64,000 nt of DNA from Coprothermobacteraceae bacterium (GTDB lineage Bacteria > Coprothermobacterota > Coprothermobacteria > Coprothermobacterales > Coprothermobacteraceae): NCBI GenBank assembly GCA_013178255.1, contig JABLWY010000002.1, forward strand, positions 1 through 64,000, written 5' to 3'. The translations under genes and the position numbers were made by a program. Under the pieces are notes generated by a model that saw nothing but the letters and a program-made list of their open reading frames with translations, ran no database searches and was not told where the DNA came from. Each line of letters begins with the position of its first letter. Within the stretch, counting starts at the first letter, position 1. Of the stretch, positions 43,009 to 51,762 are shown piece after piece.

Positions 43009-43587
43009 TTGGAGAAGGAGATCCAAGATCTCTGTCCACAACTGGACTTAGAGAGAATAGAGCGGATATACGAAAAGTACAAAGTGTCGGACCACGTGCG
43101 TAGGCACATAGATGCGGTTAGCATTGGTGTGGCTCGCGTGGTCCGTTTTTTGTTGCGCAAGGGTATGATGGTTAATGCATGCGAGTTGCTAGTGGCGTCA
43201 TTACTGCATGACGTTGGACGAGCTAAGACGCACAACATTTCCCACGGCGTCATAGGAGCTGAGATAGCTATCGCTGAGGGTTACGAAGAGCCAATTCCGC
43301 GCATGATCGAGCGTCACATTGGAGCGGGGTTAACTGCAGCTGAAGCTAAGAGCATGGGGCTACCCCCGAAAGACTACGTACCCGTTTCGTTAGAAGAGAA
43401 GATTCTAGCAGCTGTAGACAACTTGGCTATGGGTGATCACCTGGTCACCAAGGAAGAGTTCTTTGCCTTTGTTAGGAACAAGTTCGGGAGTTCGCGGGTG
43501 TCAGAGCGTTTTATCAAGCTCTATGACGAGTTGAGCGATACGCTGGGAGTGGATCTGAGCCTTGTGGTACGTGGAGAGAATACGTAG
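43009..43587 (+). CDS. HD-domain (HDIG) protein
   Basis: A 192-residue HD-superfamily protein. HVRRHIDAV and LLHDVGR supply the metal ligands, followed by ERHIGAG and later AAVDNLAMGDHL. It resembles the small HDIG family common in archaea and bacteria; the substrate is unknown. It starts at TTG, 11 bases after rpsA, and overlaps recF by 17 bases. Confidence 0.8.
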   Translation: MEKEIQDLCPQLDLERIERIYEKYKVSDHVRRHIDAVSIGVARVVRFLLRKGMMVNACELLVASLLHDVGRAKTHNISHGVIGAEIAIAEGYEEPIPRMIERHIGAGLTAAEAKSMGLPPKDYVPVSLEEKILAAVDNLAMGDHLVTKEEFFAFVRNKFGSSRVSERFIKLYDELSDTLGVDLSLVVRGENT

Positions 43588-44599
43588 CGTAAAGACCTAT
43601 AACTTCAGGGCTTTAGCTGACCAAGAAGTGGAAATACCTGACGGACTAACGGTATTGATCGGTGAAAACATGCAAGGGAAGACGTCGTTCCTTGAGGCTA
43701 TATTCCTGGCTACCACTGGGAGGTCTGTACGCTCTAGAGACGTAACTGAGGTCGTACGGTGGGGCGAGAACATGGCTCAGGTGCAAGCACAAGTGGATGG
43801 CCAGAACCTGAGCGTGAGCATCACCAGAGAGCCAAGAGGAAGAACTTTTCTGCTAAACGGACAGCCCATTTCTGGCGTCGAGAGCCCGTTAGCTGGCAAT
43901 GTACTTTACTACTGCGATGAATATCTTGATCTTCTTTCAACCCCATCAGGTCGGCGAAGATTGGTTGACCGATTGGTAGAACTTAGCGACAGGGACAACC
44001 TCAGGCTGGCTGCTGATTATCGAAAACTCTTGGCCGAACGAAACGCTATGTTGTCGTCAGGGTTCTTCAACGAAGCCCTGAATGCCGTACTAGTGGAAAA
44101 GCTGGACAGGATCAGCGAGGAATGGAGGGCCAAGAGAACGAAGTTCATGCAATTGATGGCCACATCTTTGAACCTAAGGTTCCCATACGTATTTGAGGAA
44201 ACCTTCAAGTTTGACTTTAAGTCTTATGATAGTTCCATAAGGGACTTAGACCTTGAGCTCAGGAAAAAGGTGACGTTGTTTGGATATCACCGTGACCGCG
44301 TTTACTTGTACGTGAACGGCAAGCCCCTTGAGTCATTCGCCTCAAGGGGGTTTTACAAGATAATCCTGTCTTTCATGTTTGTGCGGACAGCGGAGATGAT
44401 GCATGACAAGAATCACTACGTGCTCTTGCTGATGGACGATTTCAACGCCAATATCGATGAGCCAAGGTGGCAGAGGCTCCTTAAACTACTGCCAGAGCGA
44501 CACATAATTGCTGCCAGTACTAGCAAGTGGGCCAACTTAGATCTAGGCCACAAAGTAAGTCTAATGACTTGCGAACAGGGTATTATTAAAAACCTCTGA
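43571..44599 (+). CDS. recF: DNA replication and repair protein RecF
   Basis: A 342-residue SMC-like ATPase: NFRALADQEVEI, Walker A GENMQGKTSF, and a C-terminal Walker B LLLMDDFNANID. It helps load RecA at gaps. GTG at 43571 fits the family's short N-terminus; a TTG at 43562 is possible. RecF is usually beside dnaA-dnaN, but here it follows rpsA and an HD protein. The signature between residues 240 and 275 is weaker than usual. Confidence 0.82.
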   Translation: MERIRSVKTYNFRALADQEVEIPDGLTVLIGENMQGKTSFLEAIFLATTGRSVRSRDVTEVVRWGENMAQVQAQVDGQNLSVSITREPRGRTFLLNGQPISGVESPLAGNVLYYCDEYLDLLSTPSGRRRLVDRLVELSDRDNLRLAADYRKLLAERNAMLSSGFFNEALNAVLVEKLDRISEEWRAKRTKFMQLMATSLNLRFPYVFEETFKFDFKSYDSSIRDLDLELRKKVTLFGYHRDRVYLYVNGKPLESFASRGFYKIILSFMFVRTAEMMHDKNHYVLLLMDDFNANIDEPRWQRLLKLLPERHIIAASTSKWANLDLGHKVSLMTCEQGIIKNL

Positions 44600-44644
44600 A
44601 AAGAACGGTGCTATTGCCCGCATAGGTAACTTAATTATTTTTAA

Positions 44645-44674
44645 TTCGTTCAAAAGTGTGTGCTGTGCTATAAT
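44645..44674 (+). promoter_or_regulatory. Extended -10 promoter before the lytic transglycosylase
   Basis: TTCGTT (44645-44650), 18-base spacer, and TGCTATAAT with the -10 at 44669-44674. AGGAGGTGATACTAG then leads to the GTG at 44711. Confidence 0.65.
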
Positions 44675-44710
44675 GGTTTGACTAGTTGAGTGGCAAGGAG
44701 GTGATACTAG

Positions 44711-45394
44711 GTGAACATGCAGTTGCTGTCGTACTTGCCGATCTTGATACTTATACTGCTTATTTTGCTGCTGGTGTGGCTTCCCCTGTCAGCGGCTTTC
44801 TCTGCAGTCCCTTTGAGGTTAGAAAAGGGAAAAACGTGTTTGTTAGATAGAGAAGTAGTGAGCTGGAGTACTGAGGTTTCTAGAAGTGAACCATTCTTGG
44901 TGGAGCGCATGGCTATGGAGGCAGGTGCTTCTGCTACCGTGGCTTTTAAGGTCGCCCAGGCTTATCGTGCGTGCAATCCAAACAACTTACCTGCTGATGT
45001 CTTGGTTGGTGTCATGAAGGTGGAGAGCGACATGAACCCCAAGGAGAAGTCGTACGCAGGCGCTCGAGGTTTAATGCAGTTGCTACCCAGCACGTTTCGG
45101 ATTTACGCGGATAGATACCCGCACTTGTTTAAGAAAAAGGACATATACGACCCATTTGAGAATACTTGCGCCGGCTTGCTGTACCTTAACGACAACTACA
45201 GCGCCTGGGCAAGCCATGTCCAAGACAGGAAGATGGCTATTGACTTAGCGGTTGCCTCCTATCTGACTGGTGTAGGAAACCTAAAGAACAGAGGATACGC
45301 AGAGCGCATCTACGAGAACAACAACTACGTTAGCTACTACCTGAACCGAGTCCTGCGTTCGGCTAGAAATACCATCCAGGCGGTGGTGCAGTAA
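44711..45394 (+). CDS. Lytic transglycosylase (SLT domain)
   Basis: A 227-residue protein with an N-terminal membrane helix (~8-30) and an SLT domain (~95-215). The catalytic glutamate is in VMKVESDMNP, followed by ARGLMQLLPSTF and AVASYLTGVGN. It cuts peptidoglycan outside the membrane without water. AGGAGGTG lies ahead of the GTG. uvrC follows three bases later. Confidence 0.9.
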   Translation: MNMQLLSYLPILILILLILLLVWLPLSAAFSAVPLRLEKGKTCLLDREVVSWSTEVSRSEPFLVERMAMEAGASATVAFKVAQAYRACNPNNLPADVLVGVMKVESDMNPKEKSYAGARGLMQLLPSTFRIYADRYPHLFKKKDIYDPFENTCAGLLYLNDNYSAWASHVQDRKMAIDLAVASYLTGVGNLKNRGYAERIYENNNYVSYYLNRVLRSARNTIQAVVQ

Positions 45395-45397
45395 AAA

Positions 45398-47182
45398 GTG
45401 GACTTGGACCTAGAGGCCGTCCCTCGAGCACCGGGGGTCTATGTATTCTACTCCTCTACTGGACAAGTTATTTACGTAGGGAAGGCCAGTGATCTTAGAA
45501 AGAGGCTTGCAGATTATAGGAGAAGCCAACCCGGCCAAAAGGAATTTTTGGTGTACAGCAGCGCTGACAGGGTAGATTGGATTGTGCTGCCTGGAGAGAG
45601 GCAGGCTTTAGAGATGGAGGAGCGGCTTATCAAGAAGTACGCTCCTCCATTCAATGTTTTGCTCAAGGATGGGAAGGGTTACAGTTACATTAGGATCGAC
45701 TTGAATGAAGACTTTCCTGCTATCCAAGTCGTTAGGGTGAGAAGTAGGCGCACTAAAGCAGGCAGCCTTTACTTTGGTCCTTTTGTCCCACTGAGAGTCC
45801 CAGACTTGCCCGGCAAGAGCCGTGGAGACTTGCGAAACTTAGCTGCCATTGCTGAGGATGTTTTTGGGTTAAGGTCTTGCCGAGGCCCCCTAAGAAAAAG
45901 AGAAAGACCCTGCGTGTATTACGAAATTGGCAAATGCTCTGCGCCTTGCGCAGGTCGCATTTCCAAAGCCGATTACCGAAAAAGAGTAGAGCTCTTTATA
46001 AGCTTCCTTAAGGGCAACACTGATGAGGTGGAGGCTCGGCTTTATGAGATGATGGCAGAGGAAGCCAAGAATTTAAACTTCGAGCGCGCTAAAGAGCTCA
46101 GAGACATGTTGTACACGGTAAAGAGAGTAGGCATGGATAGGGCTGTAGAAGTTGACGGCAGTGCGGACATATTGGGTTTTGCAGCACGCGGGGACCAAGG
46201 CGCCGGCTTTGTGGTTTCTGTGAGGGACGGCAGGATTACCAATGTCTTCGGACTAAAGTACGCGGCGGCCGACATGGTCGGCCTAGAAGAGCTTGTGGAA
46301 GCGTTCCTTAGGGACTATGCGCGGACTTACCACGAAAAAGATGTTCAGGTTTATACGGAGGAGGGACTGATGAAGATGTTTGAACAGTCGGTCCTCCCCA
46401 TAGAACTGCCTTTGGCCGCAATACCACCTTCATGGAAACATTTGCTGGCTGTTGCAACCGAGAACGCTGAAGGCATGCTTGAAAGAAATGAGAAGCGTGA
46501 ACGGGTGCGAAAGGGGCTTGTAAGGATAGGAGAACTGCTCCGTCTGCCTAGTATCCCGTTCAGGATAGAGGGTTTCGATATGGCCCAAATGCAAGGTAAT
46601 GAGCGTGTGGGGGGCAAGGTGGCTTATGTCAATGGGCAGTTTCACACTGACTGGTATAGGCACTACCGAATCAGGGGGTCCTACAAAGATGACTTGTCCT
46701 TCATGAAAGAAGTGCTTATAAGACGCCTTCAGGAGCAGGACATAGGCCTTCCTGACCTCATGCTTATCGATGGTGGCAGGGATCACTTAGCGGTTGCTTT
46801 ACAAGCCATGGAGACCGTGGGCGTCAGAGTGCCTGCTGTAGCTATGGCTAAACCTGACGACAGGCTCTTTGTTTGTTGGCAAGATGAGGCTATAGTCTTA
46901 CCTCCGGAGGACCTAGGTAAACAGATACTGCAGTCTATAAGAGACGAAGCTCACAGGTGGGTCAACAGTTACCACCGCAAGGTGAGGGAAGACTTTGGGG
47001 ACATCTTGCTGAATGTGCCTGGCATAGGCAAGAACAGGAGGCGGAAGCTCTTAGAAACCTTCGGAGGCATCATAGGACTGCGTTCTGCGACCGTAGAAGA
47101 GCTGGCCACAAAGTCAGGTTTGCCTCTGCGAGTAGCCCAACAACTGTACCGGGTTCTTCACGAAGGAGAAGAAGGCCCTTAG
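45398..47182 (+). CDS. uvrC: Excinuclease ABC subunit C
   Basis: A 594-residue protein. The GIY-YIG nuclease comes first (GVYVFYSSTGQVIYVGKA), then the RPC/APC cysteine cluster (~170-190) that can bind a 4Fe-4S cluster, the UVR motif (NFERAKELRDML), the RNase H-like nuclease (FDMAQMQG, LIDGG), and C-terminal HhH motifs (VPGIGKNRRRKLLETFGG). It makes both incisions in nucleotide excision repair. Confidence 0.96.
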   Translation: MDLDLEAVPRAPGVYVFYSSTGQVIYVGKASDLRKRLADYRRSQPGQKEFLVYSSADRVDWIVLPGERQALEMEERLIKKYAPPFNVLLKDGKGYSYIRIDLNEDFPAIQVVRVRSRRTKAGSLYFGPFVPLRVPDLPGKSRGDLRNLAAIAEDVFGLRSCRGPLRKRERPCVYYEIGKCSAPCAGRISKADYRKRVELFISFLKGNTDEVEARLYEMMAEEAKNLNFERAKELRDMLYTVKRVGMDRAVEVDGSADILGFAARGDQGAGFVVSVRDGRITNVFGLKYAAADMVGLEELVEAFLRDYARTYHEKDVQVYTEEGLMKMFEQSVLPIELPLAAIPPSWKHLLAVATENAEGMLERNEKRERVRKGLVRIGELLRLPSIPFRIEGFDMAQMQGNERVGGKVAYVNGQFHTDWYRHYRIRGSYKDDLSFMKEVLIRRLQEQDIGLPDLMLIDGGRDHLAVALQAMETVGVRVPAVAMAKPDDRLFVCWQDEAIVLPPEDLGKQILQSIRDEAHRWVNSYHRKVREDFGDILLNVPGIGKNRRRKLLETFGGIIGLRSATVEELATKSGLPLRVAQQLYRVLHEGEEGP

Positions 47183-47186
47183 GGCT

Positions 47187-47192
47187 TAGAAT
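47187..47192 (+). promoter_or_regulatory. Leaderless-type -10 box for the stalk-domain protein
   Basis: TAGAAT, seven bases before the ATG at 47200, inside the short uvrC gap. No clear -35. Confidence 0.4.
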
Positions 47193-47199
47193 TGTATAT

Positions 47200-49101
47200 A
47201 TGAGAAAAGCGCTGGCTTTACTGGTCCTTGCGCTGATGCTCGTAACGGGTGTGCGCGCTCAGGTTCCTCTGGAGCAGAGGTGGTTCAACTATAGGCCCAT
47301 AGCGGAAGTCGGCAGTGGCGCTAGTACTGGTGATGGCTTGATAGCTTTTGATGGTTCAAGGCTCTTGCTTCCAGGGGGAGCCACGTTGGTGCCTCCAGTA
47401 GGTTTGGTGGATGTGGCGTATGCAGAAGGCAAGATCCTGGCAATGACCGTCACTGGTTCAGTCTTTCAGCTTACAGCATCGAATTGGGTAGAGTTAGGTT
47501 TGTTTGACGGCATGTCAAAAAACAGTGATGGAGTCTGGCTTTGGACATCCACTATTGCACGGTACCTGTCTGACAGTGGGGTTACCACCTTAGATGTTCC
47601 TCTGGGCACCAGTTTTGTCAGCGGCACACCGACCCGGGCTTTGGTGGTAGCGGGGTGGTGTGTATATGCGTGTACTAATGGCACCTGCGAGGAGTTGGAA
47701 GGCAAAGCTTGCACTGCTGCATGGGATGTTAGAGGGCAGCTTGCGTGCTATAGGCCTGGCGTACTCGAGGTGGGCGACAGGTTATTCGAGTATGTGTCTA
47801 GCGTCTCCCAATTTGGATCAAGCCTCTACTTCATCAGTGGTACAAGCTTGTACGCTTATTCCGGCGAGCTCTCATTGGTGGGTCAAGTAGGGCCTGGATC
47901 TTTCCTAGAAGGGGACTGTGTAATCACACCAGCTGGTACTTTCAGGTTAGATGGTTATTCACTTACCAAGATTTCAAACAGGATGAGGTCTCCTATTTCA
48001 GAGAGGCTGACTGCGGGGCCCTCACTTGTAGGCGATAATTACCGATTGACTTATACAGCCTCCGCATGGACGGAGTATTTCGCAGGCGAGATTTCGTGGA
48101 GGCGTGAAGGATTGCTTCTCTGGGAGCCCGGGTCTAACGTTTACCTCTGGGACAACACCCTGAGAACTGTGCGTGGTGAAATCGTGGATGGTATGGGTGA
48201 TGACCAAGAGGGATACTTGATAGTTAAGGAAGAGCCAGCATCGGCAGAAGGTTTTGCATTGAACATGTGGGCGCCCGCATCGCGGGCACTGTTGGTATAT
48301 GATGCGGTGACAGGAAAGCCTTTGGTCAGGTTGAGTACGTTGGTCTCCTACGGTTACACAGGTAGACATTACTATGTGGCGACGTCTAATGAGCTAAAGC
48401 TCTTTTCACTAGGATCTGTAAGCAGTATGCGAGCCGTAACACCTCCTCAAGGGGTGGTAGAATGGAGTGGCAACTTGTACTACTGGTCTCAGAACTACTT
48501 GATTGGACCTAAGGTATACCGGTTTCCGAATCATGTCGTCAAAGCGGTTGCGCATCCCAATGGGATCTTGGTGTTGACATCGTCTACTTTGTACTTGGTG
48601 AGCGACGCTCAGGTTTTTGATATGGGCGCTTCATATGGTGGTTTGCCTAAGGATGCCTTTGACGTGGTAGTGGACGGTGAGAGCGTGTATGTGCTAAGCC
48701 GAAGCGGCGTTTATGGTGTGCTGCCACAAACACAGGTTGTATTCTTCTTGGGACGCAATTACTTCTTTGTCAACGGAGCTACCCGCACTATGGAGGTAAC
48801 GGCCACTCTCATAAGCAACCGTACCATGATCCCCATAAGAGCTGTTTCCGAAGCGTTCGGATACGATGTCTATTGGGATCCAGAGCAGTCAAAGGTTATT
48901 GTCACTGGTTTTGGCCACACCATTGAACTTTGGAAAGACAACAAGCGCGCGTCAGTTGATGGTGTCCCAACGTCAATTGATGTGGCCCCCACCATGTTGA
49001 GTGGTGTAATGTTTGTGCCCGTAAGGTTTATCAGCGAGTCCATGGGTTTGCAGGTCAACTGGTATCCTAGCGAGGCTAAGGTCGAGGTGAAGCTCCCTTG
49101 A
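47200..49101 (+). CDS. Secreted stalk-domain protein (copper amine oxidase N-terminal-like)
   Basis: A 633-residue protein with a signal peptide ending near VRAQ (residue ~19), a long beta-rich region of propeller-like repeats (~30-530), and a C-terminal stalk domain of about 110 residues (NRTMIPIRAVSEAFGYDVYWD; MFVPVRFISESMGLQV). Stalk domains are common on exported proteins of anaerobic monoderms. Function unknown. The ATG at 47200 is chosen; upstream codons would run inside uvrC. Its stop overlaps the next start. Confidence 0.8.
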   Translation: MRKALALLVLALMLVTGVRAQVPLEQRWFNYRPIAEVGSGASTGDGLIAFDGSRLLLPGGATLVPPVGLVDVAYAEGKILAMTVTGSVFQLTASNWVELGLFDGMSKNSDGVWLWTSTIARYLSDSGVTTLDVPLGTSFVSGTPTRALVVAGWCVYACTNGTCEELEGKACTAAWDVRGQLACYRPGVLEVGDRLFEYVSSVSQFGSSLYFISGTSLYAYSGELSLVGQVGPGSFLEGDCVITPAGTFRLDGYSLTKISNRMRSPISERLTAGPSLVGDNYRLTYTASAWTEYFAGEISWRREGLLLWEPGSNVYLWDNTLRTVRGEIVDGMGDDQEGYLIVKEEPASAEGFALNMWAPASRALLVYDAVTGKPLVRLSTLVSYGYTGRHYYVATSNELKLFSLGSVSSMRAVTPPQGVVEWSGNLYYWSQNYLIGPKVYRFPNHVVKAVAHPNGILVLTSSTLYLVSDAQVFDMGASYGGLPKDAFDVVVDGESVYVLSRSGVYGVLPQTQVVFFLGRNYFFVNGATRTMEVTATLISNRTMIPIRAVSEAFGYDVYWDPEQSKVIVTGFGHTIELWKDNKRASVDGVPTSIDVAPTMLSGVMFVPVRFISESMGLQVNWYPSEAKVEVKLP

Positions 49102-50021
49102 AGGTGTTAGTGGTTGCTCTTAGTCCTGCGGTGGACCAAGTCATGGTCTTGAATCCAACTCCTGAAGAGGGCAAGATATACCGGGCAATTCGTAAGTACA
49201 GGAGTCCAGGAAGCAAGTCTCTGAACGTCGCCAGGTTCCTAAACCAACTGGGGCATGAAGTCACTGTGGTGGGCTTCTTCGGTCCCTTCATGGGTAGGTG
49301 GCTGGTGAACGAATGTCAGAAACAAGGCATCCATGTGGTCGAGGTGCCAACAGTGCAGGACAATAGGATAAGCGTTATCTTGCTCAAAGATGGTTCAGAG
49401 GAGGTTATCTCCGATCTTCCCATGGAGGTGACCGGCGAGGAATACCTCCAGTTGTTAGATTTGCTCCGTGGGTCACTTAGGGAGCAGTCTCATGTTGTCT
49501 TCTCTGGGTCTATCGCTCAAGGCATAGGCATGTCCAATTTTGGCGCGCTCATAGATGAGGTGGTCTCACGGGGCCTCAAGGTTGTTGTAGATGTTAGGTC
49601 CGAATTCCTTCGGATTGCTGCGCCCAGTGCTTGGCTACTAAAGGTGAACCAGCACGAAGCAGAAGCTTTAGCGGAGATCCCAGCACAGGCCAACGTGGGC
49701 ATCACGTGCGAGGGTATGGGAGCGGTTTTCCGCAGTAGCGACGGCAAATGGTTCAGAGTTCAGGTCCCTCAAGTCGAGGCAGTAAATACTGTGGGAGCGG
49801 GGGATGTTTTCTTGGCTTACTTGCTTGACCACTATTGGAGAACAGATAGTTGGGAAGGCGCACTGCGGGTCGCAGCAGCTGCAGCCACAAGCAGTGTGAT
49901 TACAGAGGAGATTGGTAAGGTGGACTACTCGATGTTTGAAGATCTGTTGGGACGCGTGTTGGTGATAGAGGAGACTGCTGATGGCAAGGGTAAGAGTACT
50001 ATTGATGGGTGGCTTTGCTGA
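49098..50021 (+). CDS. PfkB-family sugar kinase (1-phosphofructokinase-like)
   Basis: A 307-residue protein. The first region has the 1-phosphofructokinase/tagatose-6-phosphate kinase layout (LSPAVDQVM), and the catalytic motif NTVGAGDVF is near residue 236. The usual substrate loop GGKGxNVA reads GSKSLNVA here, so substrate specificity may differ. The TTG start overlaps the upstream stop. It shares 41 bases with the MoaD-like gene. Confidence 0.8.
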   Translation: MKVLVVALSPAVDQVMVLNPTPEEGKIYRAIRKYRSPGSKSLNVARFLNQLGHEVTVVGFFGPFMGRWLVNECQKQGIHVVEVPTVQDNRISVILLKDGSEEVISDLPMEVTGEEYLQLLDLLRGSLREQSHVVFSGSIAQGIGMSNFGALIDEVVSRGLKVVVDVRSEFLRIAAPSAWLLKVNQHEAEALAEIPAQANVGITCEGMGAVFRSSDGKWFRVQVPQVEAVNTVGAGDVFLAYLLDHYWRTDSWEGALRVAAAAATSSVITEEIGKVDYSMFEDLLGRVLVIEETADGKGKSTIDGWLC

Positions 50022-50238
50022 ACTCGCTGAAGCCGAATCAGTGTTTGAGGCTAACAGTTACTGTGAATTGGTTCTCCGCATAACAGACAAGTGGCCTCAA
50101 CTGAAAGCATTCTTTCTGCAAGAGGGGCATGTCAAACCCGAGCTCTTGTGTTTCCTACGGGGTAGACCCCTGTTTGATCCTAACCAAGAGTTGCGCGATG
50201 GCGATGAAGTGAGCTTCTATCCTCCTGTTACTTTGTGA
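49981..50238 (+). CDS. MoaD/ThiS-like ubiquitin-fold protein without C-terminal Gly-Gly
   Basis: An 85-residue beta-grasp protein. The end reads DGDEVSFYPPVTL, whereas MoaD ends in FPPVxGG. The Gly-Gly needed for adenylation and sulfur transfer is absent, as VTL is followed directly by TGA. It may be a non-carrier relative or a decayed gene. GAGGAG lies eight bases before the ATG. Confidence 0.75.
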   Translation: MARVRVLLMGGFAELAEAESVFEANSYCELVLRITDKWPQLKAFFLQEGHVKPELLCFLRGRPLFDPNQELRDGDEVSFYPPVTL

Positions 50239-50264
50239 CAGCGTGTTGACCTCTGTGGTAAACT
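50235..50264 (+). promoter_or_regulatory. Leaderless-type promoter for the helical protein
   Basis: GTGACA (50235-50240), 18-base spacer, TAAACT (50259-50264), then seven bases to the ATG. Confidence 0.6.
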
Positions 50265-50271
50265 TGTTATT

Positions 50272-51588
50272 ATGCAGGCGAGTATTGTTTCAGCCTTTAA
50301 CAATTGGCGAAATAGGCGACAAGAGCTAAGGCAGGCTTTCGTTAGGAGTAAGCATGATTATCTCACGGCTCTGCGCCTAGGTGAGGCTGTAGGAGACCGT
50401 GACCTCGAGCAACGTTACGAGACGCTCTTGGAATTCCTGGCTAACTACGGCCTTGTGGACATCCCGGACCAAGTACTATCCAAGATCGTGGAACTAATAA
50501 GGCAGATATGGAAACGACAAGAGGTCATGGGTAGAACAGCTGGCGTTGCCTACATTTACTCTTTGGTGGAAGATCTTAGGTTGATCCGTGCAAAGAACGA
50601 CTCAGATGTCATTTTTGGAGAGCAGTCCGATATAGTCCTCCTATACGCTCTACTAGACGTAGCGAGCAAGCGCAGGAAAGACGCTTCTAAGATATTCTCG
50701 GCCATCCAGAAGTACGATTGGAAGATTAACATAGGTCCTTTGTTGATTGTGCTAGCGCAGTCAATTTCGGTAAACAGACTGGAGGAGTTTCTCAGCTACG
50801 CCGAAAGCGGAGCTAATATAACACAGCGCGACTTGGGCGACATTTACTCTGAGCTTTATCGAAGAATAGGTGACGTAAACCTTCTGAAGAAGGCTCTTAT
50901 GCTGTACATAAATGTGGATGAAGAGAAGGCGCTAATGGCTTGGCGTGAAGTACTCTCAATGGCTGAAGATCTCAAAGAGTTGTACAGTGAAATCGAGGAT
51001 CTGAGAAGCCCGTTAAGGTTCGGGCTGGTTGCTATGCTTTTGGCAGAGGCCTTGAGGAGGAAGCAAAGAGACTTTGTGGAGCGGGCTGTCGTTGATAAGG
51101 AGGCAGCCATTTGCACGCTCAAACAATGCCAAAGCTTGACCCGCGAGCTGGCCTTGACCGATGCCCACGCTGCGTTATCAATTTCTAAGAAGCTCATGGG
51201 GGATAGTAGCTTGTTCGCTTTGTTAGGAGTGTTGCAAGGTACCAAAGATTTGGACGTGGCTACCGAAGCCATAGACGAGATTGTGAAGCGGCTACCTCAG
51301 TATGCAGGTGAGGTGGTTCCAATCCTGAAACAAGTTGTGGCTGCAAGTGTGAAGCTCGACATATGGGATGAACTAATACTTTCCGTACCTGACGACGCGC
51401 CGTGGCTTTCCGATTTCGTAAACCTCATGAGCGATGCACTTAGGGTCGCTCAAGGATCAGCGGAGACAGAAGTGAGACTAACCAACTTGGAGACGCCTGC
51501 GGCAAAGCATATTCTCGAGAGATTGAGGTCTGGAAGCACAAGAGAACCAGAGTGGTTTGATCCAACCTGGTTCAGCAATGAGGATTGA
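50272..51588 (+). CDS. Helical-repeat protein of unknown function
   Basis: A 438-residue protein, almost entirely alpha-helical, with no signal peptide, membrane helix or catalytic motif that I recognise. The middle looks like weak TPR/armadillo-type repeats. It starts seven bases after a TAAACT box, without a Shine-Dalgarno sequence. No family assigned. Confidence 0.65.
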   Translation: MQASIVSAFNNWRNRRQELRQAFVRSKHDYLTALRLGEAVGDRDLEQRYETLLEFLANYGLVDIPDQVLSKIVELIRQIWKRQEVMGRTAGVAYIYSLVEDLRLIRAKNDSDVIFGEQSDIVLLYALLDVASKRRKDASKIFSAIQKYDWKINIGPLLIVLAQSISVNRLEEFLSYAESGANITQRDLGDIYSELYRRIGDVNLLKKALMLYINVDEEKALMAWREVLSMAEDLKELYSEIEDLRSPLRFGLVAMLLAEALRRKQRDFVERAVVDKEAAICTLKQCQSLTRELALTDAHAALSISKKLMGDSSLFALLGVLQGTKDLDVATEAIDEIVKRLPQYAGEVVPILKQVVAASVKLDIWDELILSVPDDAPWLSDFVNLMSDALRVAQGSAETEVRLTNLETPAAKHILERLRSGSTREPEWFDPTWFSNED

Positions 51589-51595
51589 ACTGATA

Positions 51596-51601
51596 TATAA
51601 T
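51596..51601 (+). promoter_or_regulatory. -10 box before the riboswitch
   Basis: TATAAT, about ten bases before the first riboswitch stem. No convincing -35. Confidence 0.5.
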
Positions 51602-51611
51602 TGCATCGAAA

Positions 51612-51726
51612 GCAAAGGGGAGTAGTTCTAAATCGCCTCATCGTCAGCACGGCTAGTCCCGGTGGGGTGACGAGTTAATACTGGGAGCGAGACCTTTGCC
51701 CGCTGGGCAAAGGTCTTTTTCTTTTT
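51612..51726 (+). ncRNA. yybP-ykoY (manganese) riboswitch with intrinsic terminator
   Basis: The conserved AAAGGGGAGTAG (51614-51625) and GCGAGACCTTTGCC (51687-51700) are the yybP-ykoY hallmarks. P1 is formed by GCAAAGG (51612-51618) and CCTTTGC (51693-51699). The same 3' strand also pairs into a terminator: AGACCTTTGCCC (51690-51701) with GGGCAAAGGTCT (51705-51716), then T5CT5. The two folds exclude each other, so metal binding that stabilises P1 should prevent termination: an ON switch. Mn2+ is the known ligand of the class, and P-type ATPases are common targets. Confidence 0.93.
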
Positions 51727-51762
51727 GGGAAAATGAAATTGTAAAACTAAGGAGGGTTTGGA

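Noticed and set aside
46957-47199. An upstream extension of the stalk-domain gene into uvrC
   Set aside because: The signal peptide begins at the ATG at 47200, and the extra residues are a shadow of uvrC.
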